Of a stretch of 64,000 nucleotides of DNA, positions 51,557 through 62,800 are shown in pieces. This stretch comes from Chlorokybus atmophyticus (taxonomy: Eukaryota > Streptophyta > Chlorokybophyceae > Chlorokybales > Chlorokybaceae). Position 1 is the first letter of the stretch. Each line of letters opens with the position of its first letter. The position numbers and the translations under genes are program-made. The stretch covers positions 1,708,887 to 1,772,886 of the forward strand of contig RHPI01003369.1 of NCBI GenBank assembly GCA_009103225.1. Reading direction: 5' to 3'. The notes below the pieces were generated by a model that did no database searches, was not told where the DNA came from, and saw only the letters and a program-made list of their open reading frames with translations.

Positions 51557-52010
51557 AGGTGTAGTGGATTGAGTGACGGTCTCGGAAGTCCGGGTCCCGC
51601 GGGGTTATCCAGGATCCGCATTCAAGCCCGTTTTCCCCCCACTGCCAAGGGCGGTAAGTTTGCGCTGCTCGGTTCCCCGCCTCGCGCGGTGCCCTACTCT
51701 CCAACGGCCGCGAGAGCTCCGATTCCCCAGAGCCCCCGCTGCACATGACCCCCAGCTTGGAGCGGGCAGGCCTTCGGCACGCAGACCTGGGCCCCACGGG
51801 TCGGACCCCAATCCGACGTCACTCGTTAGCCCCGCTCGGGTTACAGAAGAGCGCTACCCCTTCCACACGGTCAGAGTCGTTTACGGGAGGTGGTCTTGGC
51901 GGCATGAACGGGTGCTTGCGAGACGGCTGCGCCGAGAGGCAGAGCCGCGGTCGTTTGATCGTGTGCTGCGGCATCGGACGGCGACAGCAGGCAGCGGCTG
52001 AAAAGATGGA
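51557..52010 (+). mobile_element. GC-rich tRNA-like SINE candidate
   Basis: The element begins right after the second 88-bp copy. It has an A-box-like TAGTGGATTGAGTGACGG (about 51,562) and a B-box-like GCATTCAAGCCC (about 51,618) at pol III spacing. A long GC-rich body follows and ends abruptly near 52,010 in AT-rich DNA. GAAAAG flanks both ends (51,553 and about 52,002), a possible short target duplication. Coding frames inside it have no domain. Confidence 0.5.
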
Positions 52011-52781
52011 TGCTCTATTGGAATGGTGTGAGTTGATGTGGTGCTCACTTATCAATGTTATTCCTTCCCCCACCCCCCCGGCCAACATGTGAACTACACT
52101 TTTCCGTAATGTCAAGGGGTTGATCAACATAAACAAGTAAACAACTACGTATGATTTCTGTTATACCCTATGATAGCGACGCACAATTACAAGCATATAA
52201 GCAGTCACATTCCAAGATTGCTGGTACTGCTCACGTATACGAAGGTTTGATGTATACGAGTTGTTATTATAGTTGTATTTGGTTAATCAGCAAAGATGAC
52301 ATCCAACCACAAGCTCCATGCAACATTGTTGCTTCAGCACAAATCTTTTCCTATATCCCTTTATGGCCCACTATATTATCGTATACGTTGATTGACACTC
52401 ACGACGAGCCGATAGCAACATTTTACAAGCAAACTTCGTGGAATTTAACTTACTCTTGCTCCACGGTAACACAATTGCATTGCACATCATGTTCATGATT
52501 ACATGTATTATATAAGCTAGCATGATAAGTGATGTAGCGCATTAATTGCACACTGCACTACCCTGTTACTCTCATATCTAACACTCATTGAGTAAAGGCT
52601 TTCCGGTAGCAGGCAAGTATCTTTCACTCGGCAAGTGAATGCTATCACATCAGCTCATCACATTATTTGCAACGACAATTGGTTGTCATTCGAACACACG
52701 TGTTGTGTGTTTATTTACAACTTGACAATGCGCCCATCACATTGCTGCAAGTGCGTGCATCATACAAGTGTTGCAAAGCCA
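52011..52781. other. Intergenic, 3' flank of MON1
   Basis: AT-rich sequence without recognisable exons. The MON1 3' UTR presumably lies at the right end. Confidence 0.45.
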
Positions 52782-55700
52782 TCACCAAGTCAATACGGCG
52801 GAGCCACACAACAGCAATTGGTCCTCCCGCTCGCGCACCCACGCCAGCACTTTGTTGCTCACTGCAATGGCGTCTAACTGCATACGGCAAAGGCACAACT
52901 TTAGCCACAGCAAGCATAACCCACATTACCCACTATGATAATATCATTGCCAAACATGAACCTTGTCGATGCTGGGCTCAAAGCATACGTAGAGCTCAAA
53001 CTCCGGCATCAGCCAGGCAAGAACCACTGTTCAAAGCAGGAAAGTCAAGGACAATCGGTACACCGCCATCAAACGACCTTAGGTTGCATACAATATGGCA
53101 AGAAACAACAACAACCACAGCAATCGCCACAGCAACAGCAGCAGCAGCAGCAGCAGCAACAACAACAACAACAACAACAACAAAATAAGCAAAGTGTGGA
53201 CGGACCTGCAAAACTGTCGCGCCTAAAGTGCGTTCTGTGCGTCGCACTTGTGCTAAAAGCTGACGTGCGTATTGATTGATATGTCCTAAGCACTCTGCAG
53301 GAAGTCAAAAGCGTGTGAATAATGAACTCTCATGCCAGGCACATGCACACCCACTCACCTCTTTCTATCGGATGGTTCACTGAACCAGGGCGGGAACTCT
53401 GGGCACACCAGCTGGCGCAGGGACCTGTGGCGGTACGCGTAGTGGCGCAGCATCCGGGGCGCTTCCCACACATAACCAGGGGTAGAGGGAGGCCTTACAG
53501 AATTCGACGGCGCCACCTGTTTTTGAGAAATCAACTATCAGAACTGCAGTTGGATCCTAACAACCGCTCAGACGAGCGAAGTCATGTCTGTGTGTGTGTA
53601 CTTGTGCATACACGTGTGCAAGTGCATGCACACGTATATGGGTGCATGACGCGTGTGTGCGCGTGTGCTCTTGATGACCTAACCGGAGTTTGCCTTCAAC
53701 TTTCACTCTTGTAGCACATCATTGTTTGTGTTACCCAGCCGCAACCACCAAAGGACACACGCTTACCTGCAGCGAGGATGCAGCCTCTTTCGCTTGCGCT
53801 TGGCTCGTAATACTCGACGTGCGCGATATCGGCCTTGAGGGCCCGTCATAAGCATCCGCAACGCACGGTACATAATCGATACGCAGTGGTCCTTCCTGCA
53901 GGGACGCGGCGATATCCTCGAGCAGCTTGTGTTTCTTCAAGTCGGCTTGAAATCGGCTCCGCGCCTCAGCGAGTTGATAAAAACTGTCTCTGTCTGCTGT
54001 GAGAAGGATCAAACAGACTTCCGGCGAGATGTAATGAACGTAAGCGTACAGAAAGGCTTTCGGATTGAAGGCCGGCAGGCAAAAGGGTGAGAAGGATTCT
54101 GATATGCGGAAGGATTCACTCGCGCATATGAAGTTGGTAAGTAGGATTATGTCTGACGGCTGTAATGACTGCTTCTTTGGCCGCAATAAAGTTACAACGC
54201 TTGAGCCCGCCAGCAGCACGCCGAACATGAGCCCCGGCAACGCAAGCCGTTGCATCAATATGCCTGCAACAACACCATCAAGCATAAGTCAGACGACACA
54301 CATGTAAGCCTCTCTGTGCGTGTGCATGCGCGTGTGCGTGCATTGGATGTGTGCGCGTCTTACTACACCTTGCAATGACAACACACGCGTTCATGCCTAT
54401 CTCTTGCGACTATGCATGCGCATATGTACTCTTGTGAAGAACCTGGGCAAATATTCATACTACACATATACCCAGGCAAGCAACCTGACTATGATACACT
54501 CTGGTATAGCCACGCCATGCAAGTGCTGACACAACTGCTCAATCGACACAACATGGTCACCCATCTCAAGCAAGCGTGGACCAAGCAACCTTTGCAGCAA
54601 AGGCCCCACAACCTCACCGATGGCACGTCGCACGCCGTGAGGCAGCGGCAGGCACGCAAAGGCGTGTAGTAGTACGGCGGGGTCCGATCCGCACGCGCGT
54701 ACGAGCGCGGAGAGGACGGGTTCGGTGCCGCCGAGGAGGCTGCGCATGTCGAAGCCGGAACTGCGCTCGAACACGCGCTCCACGCCGCTCGTTAAGATCG
54801 AGATCAACTGACCGTGGATAAGCTCAAGCTGCGCGGTCAAGGCGCGAGGAGGCTCACCTGAACATGGATGCGGGTATGTGTTTATGTGTGTACATATGTA
54901 TGCACTGTGTATACATGTGCTGCTCTGCTTGTGCACAGGCACCCGAGAGTGAGGGTGCTCGCGACTACATGTTGCATTCGCAAACATACACACGCTTGTA
55001 TGCATCTGCATGTGTACCTGCATGTGAATACGTGCGCATGGATGTACACACATATATGCACGTGGCACCTTCGTGACATGCGTACATACCTTATGCAGAC
55101 GTGATAACCTCTATGCATGCACGCACACATACGCGACTACATGATGTTGCACATGCAGCCACTTGCTGTATGATCGCATCGCTTCAAGGGTGTTTACGCA
55201 AATGCACGTGCACTACCACATACGCATGCGCTCGTGTATCTGTGCACTTACGCACAGAACTATTTGCAAGTGCACACACTGAGATCTGTTTCGGCCCGTG
55301 CATCCACACTCGCCTGTTGCTGAGACTGCCACGAGGTACAAAGGCCCCCGTGCCAGGAAAACGAAAACGTGCCGGCCGGCTTTGACCCAGTGGATGGTGT
55401 CGCCCTGGTCCTGAACAAACGACATGACCGCCTGCAGGACGGCGGTGAAACCTGCCAGCCTGTTTTCATCGCCATATCTGCAAAGCGACACCAGGTTGGC
55501 GTCAATGCAAGCGTGCATGCATGCGTGTGCAGTTGTGGCAATAACAGGTACCACATCTGTGTCTGTGCAGATTCGAGAGCAGCCACGTGTGTGTAGATGC
55601 ACATGCACATTGCATGTAAGTGTTTGCATTCGTAGGAGTGTTCGCGCACGTGTGCCTATGCGTGTGCCTATGTGCTTGTTTGCATGCACGCATATGCGTT

Positions 55701-56859
55701 CTGGTGCGTACATGCATGTGTGCTTACACCGTGCGTGCGCGTATGCGCGTGTGCATGCACGTGTGTGGGTGTGTTTACTCGTGCAGGTGTCGTACACTAC
55801 CTTGAGAATATTGGTTTGCCTGCATTGCTCAGCACGAACAGGTGTTTTCGTTTACGCCGCCAAGCCGGAGACGTGTCATCTTCATCCTTATACTTCTTTC
55901 CACGAGCCGCACGTGTGGAAAGCGCTCGACTTGGGTCATTGAAAACAGCTTCACTTCCCACTCCAACACTTGAATGCAACATGTTGTCTGTCTCGCTATG
56001 ATGGTTCAGAGGCTCTGCAGGCTCATCCCTCTTGCTGCCAACATCGTCACTATCGTTGTGGTGATTATGTTCATCTCCATCAGCTGATGTTGGCTCTTCA
56101 GGATGTGGGCTTTGGTCGTCTGATATTGACAGTGCGTTGGCTAACGCTCGTTCCACAGAAGTCCTCTCATCATCAAAGCTGTGAGCTGAGGTTGAGGGAT
56201 GCTCTGCACAACAAACAAAACTTCACGACTACAGCTATGCTGAATATGCACGCTACGGGTGCATACTATAATATGACCTGACAGCCAGAGCTACTAAGCA
56301 AGGAGTCGACAATTACGTATAGCTTATGCAAACAAGGACACGGACACGCATGCGCGTGCACGCACATGAGCCCCTGCACGTCCATGCGTGCATGCATGCG
56401 CATAGGCACAGTTTTGGGGATGCATAACATGCCTCTTGACAGCAAATCTAAACAGAAGACAGACACTCTAGGGTTGAGCAACTGCTCAGCAATTATGTAC
56501 AGTTGAGGTTGGACGTATGAAGCTGCTACTGCACTGAGATGAGTGAAATGAACAGCCACTACGCACGCTAGGTCAAATTACAATCTGCACACTACAATCA
56601 ACAACAATTAACGAGGCAATTTAAACACTGGGAAAGACGCAAGGTTATTATTAGCGGCCAAAAGCTGCTGCACGCAAAAACAAACATTGCATACCACAGG
56701 ACAGCGTTTTGTATGCATGCTTTACACAAGCGCTGCCTTTCATTTGGATCGCAAAACAGCTGCATTCACGTGTGTGCGTGACTGGCTTTGGAGATAAGGC
56801 ACGCACTGACCTTCAACAGCGGCGGTGTCATCAACCTCCTCCTGCTGCTCCTCCTCCAT
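52782..56859 (-). CDS. MON1: Vacuolar fusion protein MON1 (Rab7 GEF subunit)
   Basis: MON1 with CCZ1 activates Rab7 on late endosomes and vacuoles. Nine exons: 56811-56859, 55801-56203, 55314-55477, 54561-54857, 53767-54263, 53359-53516, 53206-53294, 52962-53026, 52782-52877, all in phase, 605 aa, the usual plant length. The N-terminal ~120 residues are acidic and disordered. The longin core begins KHLFVLSNAGKPIFSRYGDE and runs through VSFVQDQGDTIHWVKAGRHV-like and YLVAVSATGE. SSGFDMRSLLGGTEPVLSAL, ILLTNFICASESFRISESFS, CLPAFNPKAFLYAYVHY and VCLILLTADRDSFYQLAEAR are diagnostic. Late exons carry LRHYAYRHRSL, THFRRD, LAWLMPEFELYVCFEPSIDK and NKVLAWVRERE. Intron 3 has a GC donor. The exon 4 donor could instead be at 54582, removing 7 residues. 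An intron of 179 bp carries a CTG/TTG repeat. Confidence 0.95.
53130..53183. repeat. (CAG)n(CAA)n trinucleotide tract
   Basis: About eight CAG then about ten CAA units on the plus strand. On the MON1 sense strand this is (TTG)n(CTG)n, inside the intron 53027-53205 and 23 nt after its 5' splice site. Confidence 0.95.
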
Positions 56860-57957
56860 GTGGACACAAAGCCACCCACCGCCGGCCTGTCCTGCCTGCT
56901 CCGCCTCTTCCTACTCCTTCTGCTCCTCCTGCTCCTCCGACTCCTCCTTGTCCTTTTCCGCCGCCCCCACTCAAGCAAGCAGCACAAGCACAGCTACTTC
57001 GCCAACAACCGCCTCAGCGACATGCTAAGCATGCTGCAAGCCTGCGAGGCGGCGGTGGCGGTAGCGCTGGCGATGGCGATGGGGTCGGCAAGGTGCAGAC
57101 GGCGGGAAGGAGGGTAAGTGCAGGAGAAGCAGGAGGAGGAGGAGGAGAAGGTGAAGGAGAAGGAGAAGGAGGAGTAGAAGAGATGGCCCGCATGCGGCCT
57201 TTGATGGAGGCCTCAGCCGCAGGCAGGAAGCCGCCCCCACCTGTGTACAGAAACCCTAAACAGCTTGCGGCTCTGACTCTTGGGTCAGAAGACAAACTGT
57301 GCTTGAAGTTCATGTTTTATTCTTTCTATCCTTGCTATCCCTTGTTTTGTTTGTTTGTTTCGGTTGAAGCAGTTGTTGTGTCCTTCTTGTTTGTGCGTGT
57401 GCGTGTGAATTTGTGGTGTTTTGGTGTGTGTACTATCCTCTCTGCATGTGTCACTGTAACATCGCGGTTTACTGCAGCTTGCATGTAGAAAGCTTGACTC
57501 ACATTTTGTGTGTGAGAGCATGCGCGCACGCAGTCAAACAACACTGCACTAACACCACGCTGATGTGCATCTATGAACCGAAGCAGAGTGCACGGGTGAC
57601 TTGTATGCTGTGGTAACTTGTGTGTGTCGAGGTGAGCTGCATTGCATGAGAGCATGGTGTTACGGGTGGTGCACAAGTACGCACTAGCAGAAACGGGGCC
57701 AACAGTTAGCAATAGCCCGAAGCAAGTGTTGCGCGCGTGCTTGTGTGTCTTTGTGCTCTTTGTGGAGTGGTTGCTTTCGTGAGCAGGTATGCGTTCAACG
57801 CACACACACCTGCAGGCACACGTGTGCGCGTGCAAGTGCACATGCGCCCAAGCATGAGCACATGCATGTTGCACCGCGCTTTGAGACATTTGCTCGTTGT
57901 CACCACCGTTTGTTGCTACCCGTGCGGCGCCGCTTGCCGGCGAGTTTGTTGTGCAGC
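56860..57957. other. Upstream of MON1, possible divergent plus-strand 5' end
   Basis: C/T-rich and GGA-rich low complexity (CTCCTCCTCCTG; GGAGGAGGAGG). A strong donor-like GGAAGGAGG|GTAAGTG at about 57,110 ends a plus frame without known domain. AAACCCTAAA at 57251-57260 is a telobox on the MON1 sense strand 392 nt upstream of its start. No exon is called with confidence. Confidence 0.45.
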
Positions 57958-58089
57958 AAAATGGCAGTCACCTTGATTGAAGTACACATTGCATGTCGCT
58001 TCTCACTAGCAGTGGGTTGGCTTTTTTTTATTGTTGTGTTGTTTTGTTAAAAGCGTGCTTGACCCCTTAAGTGTTTCGTTCTCTTCTTC

Positions 58090-58516
58090 ACCAGAGCAGG
58101 CATCACCCTGGCGTTTTACTTTGCGGTGATAACGCTGCAAGCACACGCTCACAACTTGTGGGCCAGGCCTTTGTTCCTTGTCTGCGCGGTAAACACACAG
58201 TCATCACATGGACATATATGTAACGGCGTGTCTCTATCTGCGAGTAACAACATGGAGCTGATTGACAGGTGGGGTTTATCGGTCTCATTACGCCGGTTTG
58301 CGTGTACACGGCGTCCCAGGTTGGTACAATGCATGCGACATTGCATGACTTTTGATCCTTGATACACTTTCTCAATTGCTTACAATGTGTGTGCTTCATA
58401 ATAATGTTGTTGGCTATATGCAGGACCAGTTTCATGAGCTCAACATGCTGAGACCAAGCCACTACTGGTCTGTGTGCAAGCGGTGCTTCCGTGCGATGCG
58501 CGACAACAACTGGAAG
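58090..58516 (+). CDS. Two probable exons of an unrecognised membrane protein (partial model)
   Basis: Exon-like segment about 58,096-58,187 follows CTTCTTCACCAG and ends GCGCG|GTAAAC. One frame reads GITLAFYFAVITLQAHAHNL then WARPLFLVCA, a likely transmembrane helix. The next segment, 58,424-58,516, follows TATATGCAG and ends TGGAAG|GTACGT, reading DQFHELNMLRPSHYWSVCKR then CFRAMRDNNWK. The frames join in one phase choice and the second segment looks well conserved. I cannot identify the family or find the remaining exons; it may connect to GC-rich sequence near 57,000. Plus-strand orientation is supported by both splice sites. Confidence 0.4.
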
Positions 58517-59353
58517 GTACGTGCGTGAATGTGTACATGCGGGTTGTAACTCTGCAATGCAGTGCAGTGAGTCGAGTTGTCACATCTGTGCAAGCTCAGC
58601 TGAAGCTTGGTGTGTCTTTTGCTTTCGCCTTATGCAACTATTGCAAGTTTAGCTTGCATAATGTGATATTGTCAGTGATGGTGCCGTGTTGTTCTGCAAG
58701 TGTTGTGGGCACCTTTGTGTGTGCGGTTGCACGTTTGGGTGCAAAAGTGGCAGGTACATGTGCTAACGCGAGTCATGATGTTGTTCTGGTTGTGCTGAAC
58801 TTCTGCGCATCTTTGTGTGTGTGTGTGTGCGTATGCACATTCGGGTACATGCGTGTGTTGCCCAGGGTGGGATGCGTGTGCGCGGGCGTGTACAGTTACG
58901 AACAGATATGGACCTGATTTAGGCACTTGAAGGCTTTGCACTCGACCAAAGGGTCGTTGACTGACAGTGCCTTCTCTGTGATGTGCGTTCCCAGATAACT
59001 GACAAGGACCTTTGATGGGCGTTCCCAGATAACTGACAAGGACCTTTGATGGGCAAGCTCAAGGTGTATTGAGGGAATGCTGCAAGCGCACTGCAAGTAA
59101 CTCTATACCCGCATTCAGCTGAGGTGTTGTTTAGTGCTTTCATCCCATGTCAAGTTGTCACACACAACCAACTTCAAACCAGGGATCTGTGCGCTGAGAG
59201 TTTAGTGTGCAAGGTTACAATCTATATTTTTTCAATGATATTAACTTGCTGGTGACCAGACCTTACTCCTGCAGTGTCCTTCCAGTGCATGTGCTGCCAT
59301 GGGTGTTAACAATCAGCACTTACTCTCCATATAAGGTAAATGCCATGCTACCT
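58517..59353. other. Gap between the membrane-protein exons and the peptidase
   Basis: It contains GTGTGTGTGCG-type tracts near 58,815-58,890 and a 34-bp direct tandem duplication near 58,984-59,052. No exon is supported. Confidence 0.4.
58984..59052 (+). repeat. 34-bp tandem duplication
   Basis: GCGTTCCCAGATAACTGACA followed by AGGACCTTTGATGG occurs twice back-to-back without mismatches, so it is recent. Confidence 0.9.
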
Positions 59354-59587
59354 TCAGCACTTTGCCCTGGTAACGTGTTCTGATTGCACGATTTCTAGGC
59401 TGACATCATCAACAATGTAGTGTGGACATGATGGCCATGCAACGTGTACAAAGAATGCAATGCGGCGTCTGCAATGAGCACATGGTGCCTCACACACGCT
59501 CAACATGCCTTCCGTTGTACTCCTTTCTGTCATCAGAATCGCAATACATGGTGACAGCACGCCATTAAGCACACTGCAAATGTACAT
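59354..59587 (-). CDS. Orphan exon or relic of a carbohydrate-binding-like domain
   Basis: A minus frame with acceptor-like TTTGCAG just before 59,579 reads RIAFFVHVAWPSCPHYIVDD then VSLEIVQSEHV and stops. The motif YIVDDVSLEI resembles the end of DUF642/CBM-type jelly-roll domains (Y-x-DDVSL). It lies 219 bp downstream of the peptidase stop codon on the same strand, so it could be a lost or alternative C-terminal exon. There is no other exon to anchor it. Treat as a weak call. Confidence 0.3.
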   Translation of the reverse strand: MYICSVLNGVLSPCIAILMTERSTTEGMLSVCEAPCAHCRRRIAFFVHVAWPSCPHYIVDDVSLEIVQSEHVTRAKC

Positions 59588-59805
59588 GAAACATCTTGTT
59601 GCCGACCACTCTAACTAACAAGCAACAATTATGACCATCTCATCTGTCTCTTTTCGCGTCGGCGAAACAGAATGCAATTGCCATGATCGGCTTATTTACA
59701 CAACGCATGCTATTGTGCCAAATGGCAGGCTACAACTCAAGACACGACGTTTAGTGCAAACCAGTAGTATGGGACAGGCGAATTGCGCCCATCATTTGTC
59801 AATAC

Positions 59806-62800
59806 CTATGTGCAAGCAAACACGTTGAACAACTCAGCGGCACGAGTGGCATTGATCATGCCGTAGCCCGTGGCGTAGTCCCAACCTCTATCAAATTGAG
59901 GGGTTCGAGGGTCATCCTGCAAGCACACACTTTGATTAGTATGTTCATACAACTGTAGAACTCCATGTGTCCAGGGACACGCTGCATGCTGTGTTGTGCA
60001 GTTGCATACAAACCAATCATGGTCACCATATCATCTGTTGTGCTGAAAAGAGCGTTGACCACAGTGTCAGCGCTGAGGCCGCGCTGGGAAGTGCCGAATA
60101 GTAGCGCAGCCACAGCAGCAGCATTGGGCGCGGCTGCGCTGGTTCCAAAAAACTCTGGCTGGAGGTTGCCATTGGTGTCGGATCCATGGGGATACGGCGG
60201 GAAGAAGGTAGTGTCAATCTACAACATGCGCGTGTAACGTGTTAGCACTACAACAGTGCTGTGCATGCGTATGGACATTTCAATGAATGTGTCACAACGC
60301 ACCCCGTCCACTGCCATGATGAGATTCTTCACCAATTGTTGCTGGGGTAATCTCATCCCGGTTTCTGCTCAATCAAAAGCAAACACCCATTAGCAAGTTT
60401 GAGAGGTTGACTGGGCTATCCCAATGCATGACACAGACCTGTGAATAGCAGAGGCGTGCCAACCGGTGATGAGTACGACTCTTGCTCGCTAGTCTGTCCC
60501 GTGTATGCACTGCAAGATGCAAGTTGCAAACTGGTTGCTTGAACCCAACTGCCGTTGATTGCCAACTGACAATTACTACAACACAATGAGTGCATGCAAG
60601 CTTACCGTGTATCGCGGTAGTTTGCTGCACCGACTGCTACGCTGCCCGTGGTAGCAGCATGACCAAAGCAAGTGGAGCTGCTTGCAACAACAGGTGAGGG
60701 TCAGAAGAGGCAGAGCCGAGTCCACAACAACTGGAGGTATTCTTATTGCATGTGTGTGGGCGCATGACATGACATGACACAGCGATCCATGACAGCAAGC
60801 AGCTAATCAGCAACAGGAAAACTGTTCCAAAGACTGCCACAAGGCTGCAAGTGTGCGCACCTGTTGGTGAGAAAGTTCAAGGGACCCGTCCGATCATCTG
60901 ACGTAAAGACAACATACTTGATGACACCAGGCTTGTCTCCAGCGACCCACTCTGCATGCATTAATAATTTCTCAGAATGTCGCTGAGCATGCTGCACAGC
61001 AACAGCATGAGATAACCGCTTACCAATGCTCAGCGAGGCAGCCTCGGGAAAGTTTGTCGGGTTGTACACTGCAAGGATCTCGTAAGCATCTCCGCCAATA
61101 TTGCGTGTATCGCCAAAGCTAAAGATCTGAAGATCGCTATTTTTCGGAAGCGTAATGCTGATGTCCACATCAGTGCGGGAGCCCGGAGGGCCGCTGACAG
61201 AGTAGAAAGGCGAATCCCAGTTGAGAACAACCGATGTGACACCCAAGCCGAAGCGAAACTGCTGCTGGGTGATGGGGCGACTGGTTGGTCCTGGCTCGGT
61301 GCCGAACTGATGAAGCTTTGTGCCTTTATGGCTGCCCTGAATGCCGCTGTCCACAAACACTGATGGAGCAAGCACATGTTAGCTCAAAGGTTGCCCATAC
61401 ATGAGAGCAGGACATGACTGGCAGCACATGCAGCACGGCAAAGCACTGCTGTACCTGAACGGTAGGACTTGAAGCCATTGTTACCTGAGTAACGCAAGTG
61501 AAATGTTAGACAGCAGGCGCAGCTTTCAATTTATCCACACATGTGAAAGACGGGAGAATTGGAGTGATGTGATGGCAGAGTACTCAGCTACCAACAGTAA
61601 TGCTGACCAGAAGCAGAGAAGTATGCAACTCCGCGCGCCCGGACACTGTTGACTGCTTGGGCGACAATCCCATTCTGTCACATAGAAGTTGGTAAGCCGC
61701 ACGAGCTGCTGACATAAGCCACTCAGCTGTATGGTAGCATGGCTAACCTGAAACATTGGCTCATCCAAGTACTGAATATCGTCACATATGACGCGGCACC
61801 CACTGCGTGCGAGTGCGAGGATGCCATTGGCGTAGTCGGCTTCACTTTGGTAAGCAGTATAGAAGGCAAGGTCCGCGTCAGGAGCAACGCTATGCACAAG
61901 TTGCGCCATTGCGCGACCTTCATCCAGAGTTCCTGCTCAACCACATCAAGGATAACCTCAATACACAATCAGGTCGGTGCATGTCTAACGATGAAGGGAC
62001 AATTGATGGTTCGCACCTTGACCAAGGAAGTCACTTAGGACGTCGACATTGGTAGGTAAAGCGTTTGACTCTATGTCAAGGGCATATCCTCCCAAGCTGT
62101 CACAGTCAATATGTCAGCGCCTCCATCCCTCCTGGTACCGCATCAACAACAGCGCCGCAGACGTGGTCTTGCACCAGGTGTCACACGGTCGTTCATGACA
62201 GCCCACAGTCAACCGCAGCGGTGCAACATGCTAACTTGCTGCCGCACTGTTTTCAAACCAGTTGGCGGGCATTGATGTGCAGCTAATTGAGTGCAAGAGT
62301 CCAAGCTAGTAGTTGCATGAAATTCAGTACTCGGTGCAGAGACAAGAAGTTTACACACTCTACCTGTCAAAAGAATCAGACAGCATGCCCACTTTCACTG
62401 GGCGCTTCCAGCTGCCTTGCAGCTTGAGAGGCACATACAACGACCTGCATGCTTGCCTGCTTTGCTGTGAACAGGAAGTGACAAGTCGATACTATGGCCA
62501 TACACAGAGAAGTTGCCACGCTCTGTAGCAGCATGATAACAACAGCCCTGCCTGCCTGCATGCACGTACCTGGTGTGCAACAAGCACACTTTCGCGAATT
62601 AATTGCAAGTTCTTGCAGTCCTTCAGCTGTGCAGCACCAAGCAGTACTGTCAGCAACATGTCATGTCTGTACACTGGCTGCGTTCAGTCTCCTCCGTGTC
62701 AAGGCCAGCGGGTGTTGTCATGCCAGCACAACACCATGCCCGTATGCGTCAACCCAACTTCTACCCTACCCTTCTACCCAACTTCCAGTTGTGCAGTTGG

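Noticed and set aside
56788-57117. Leu-rich plus-strand protein opposite MON1 exon 1
   Set aside because: The poly-Leu run is the antisense of GAG/CAG-rich MON1 exon 1 and its promoter; only the donor-like site at its end is noteworthy.
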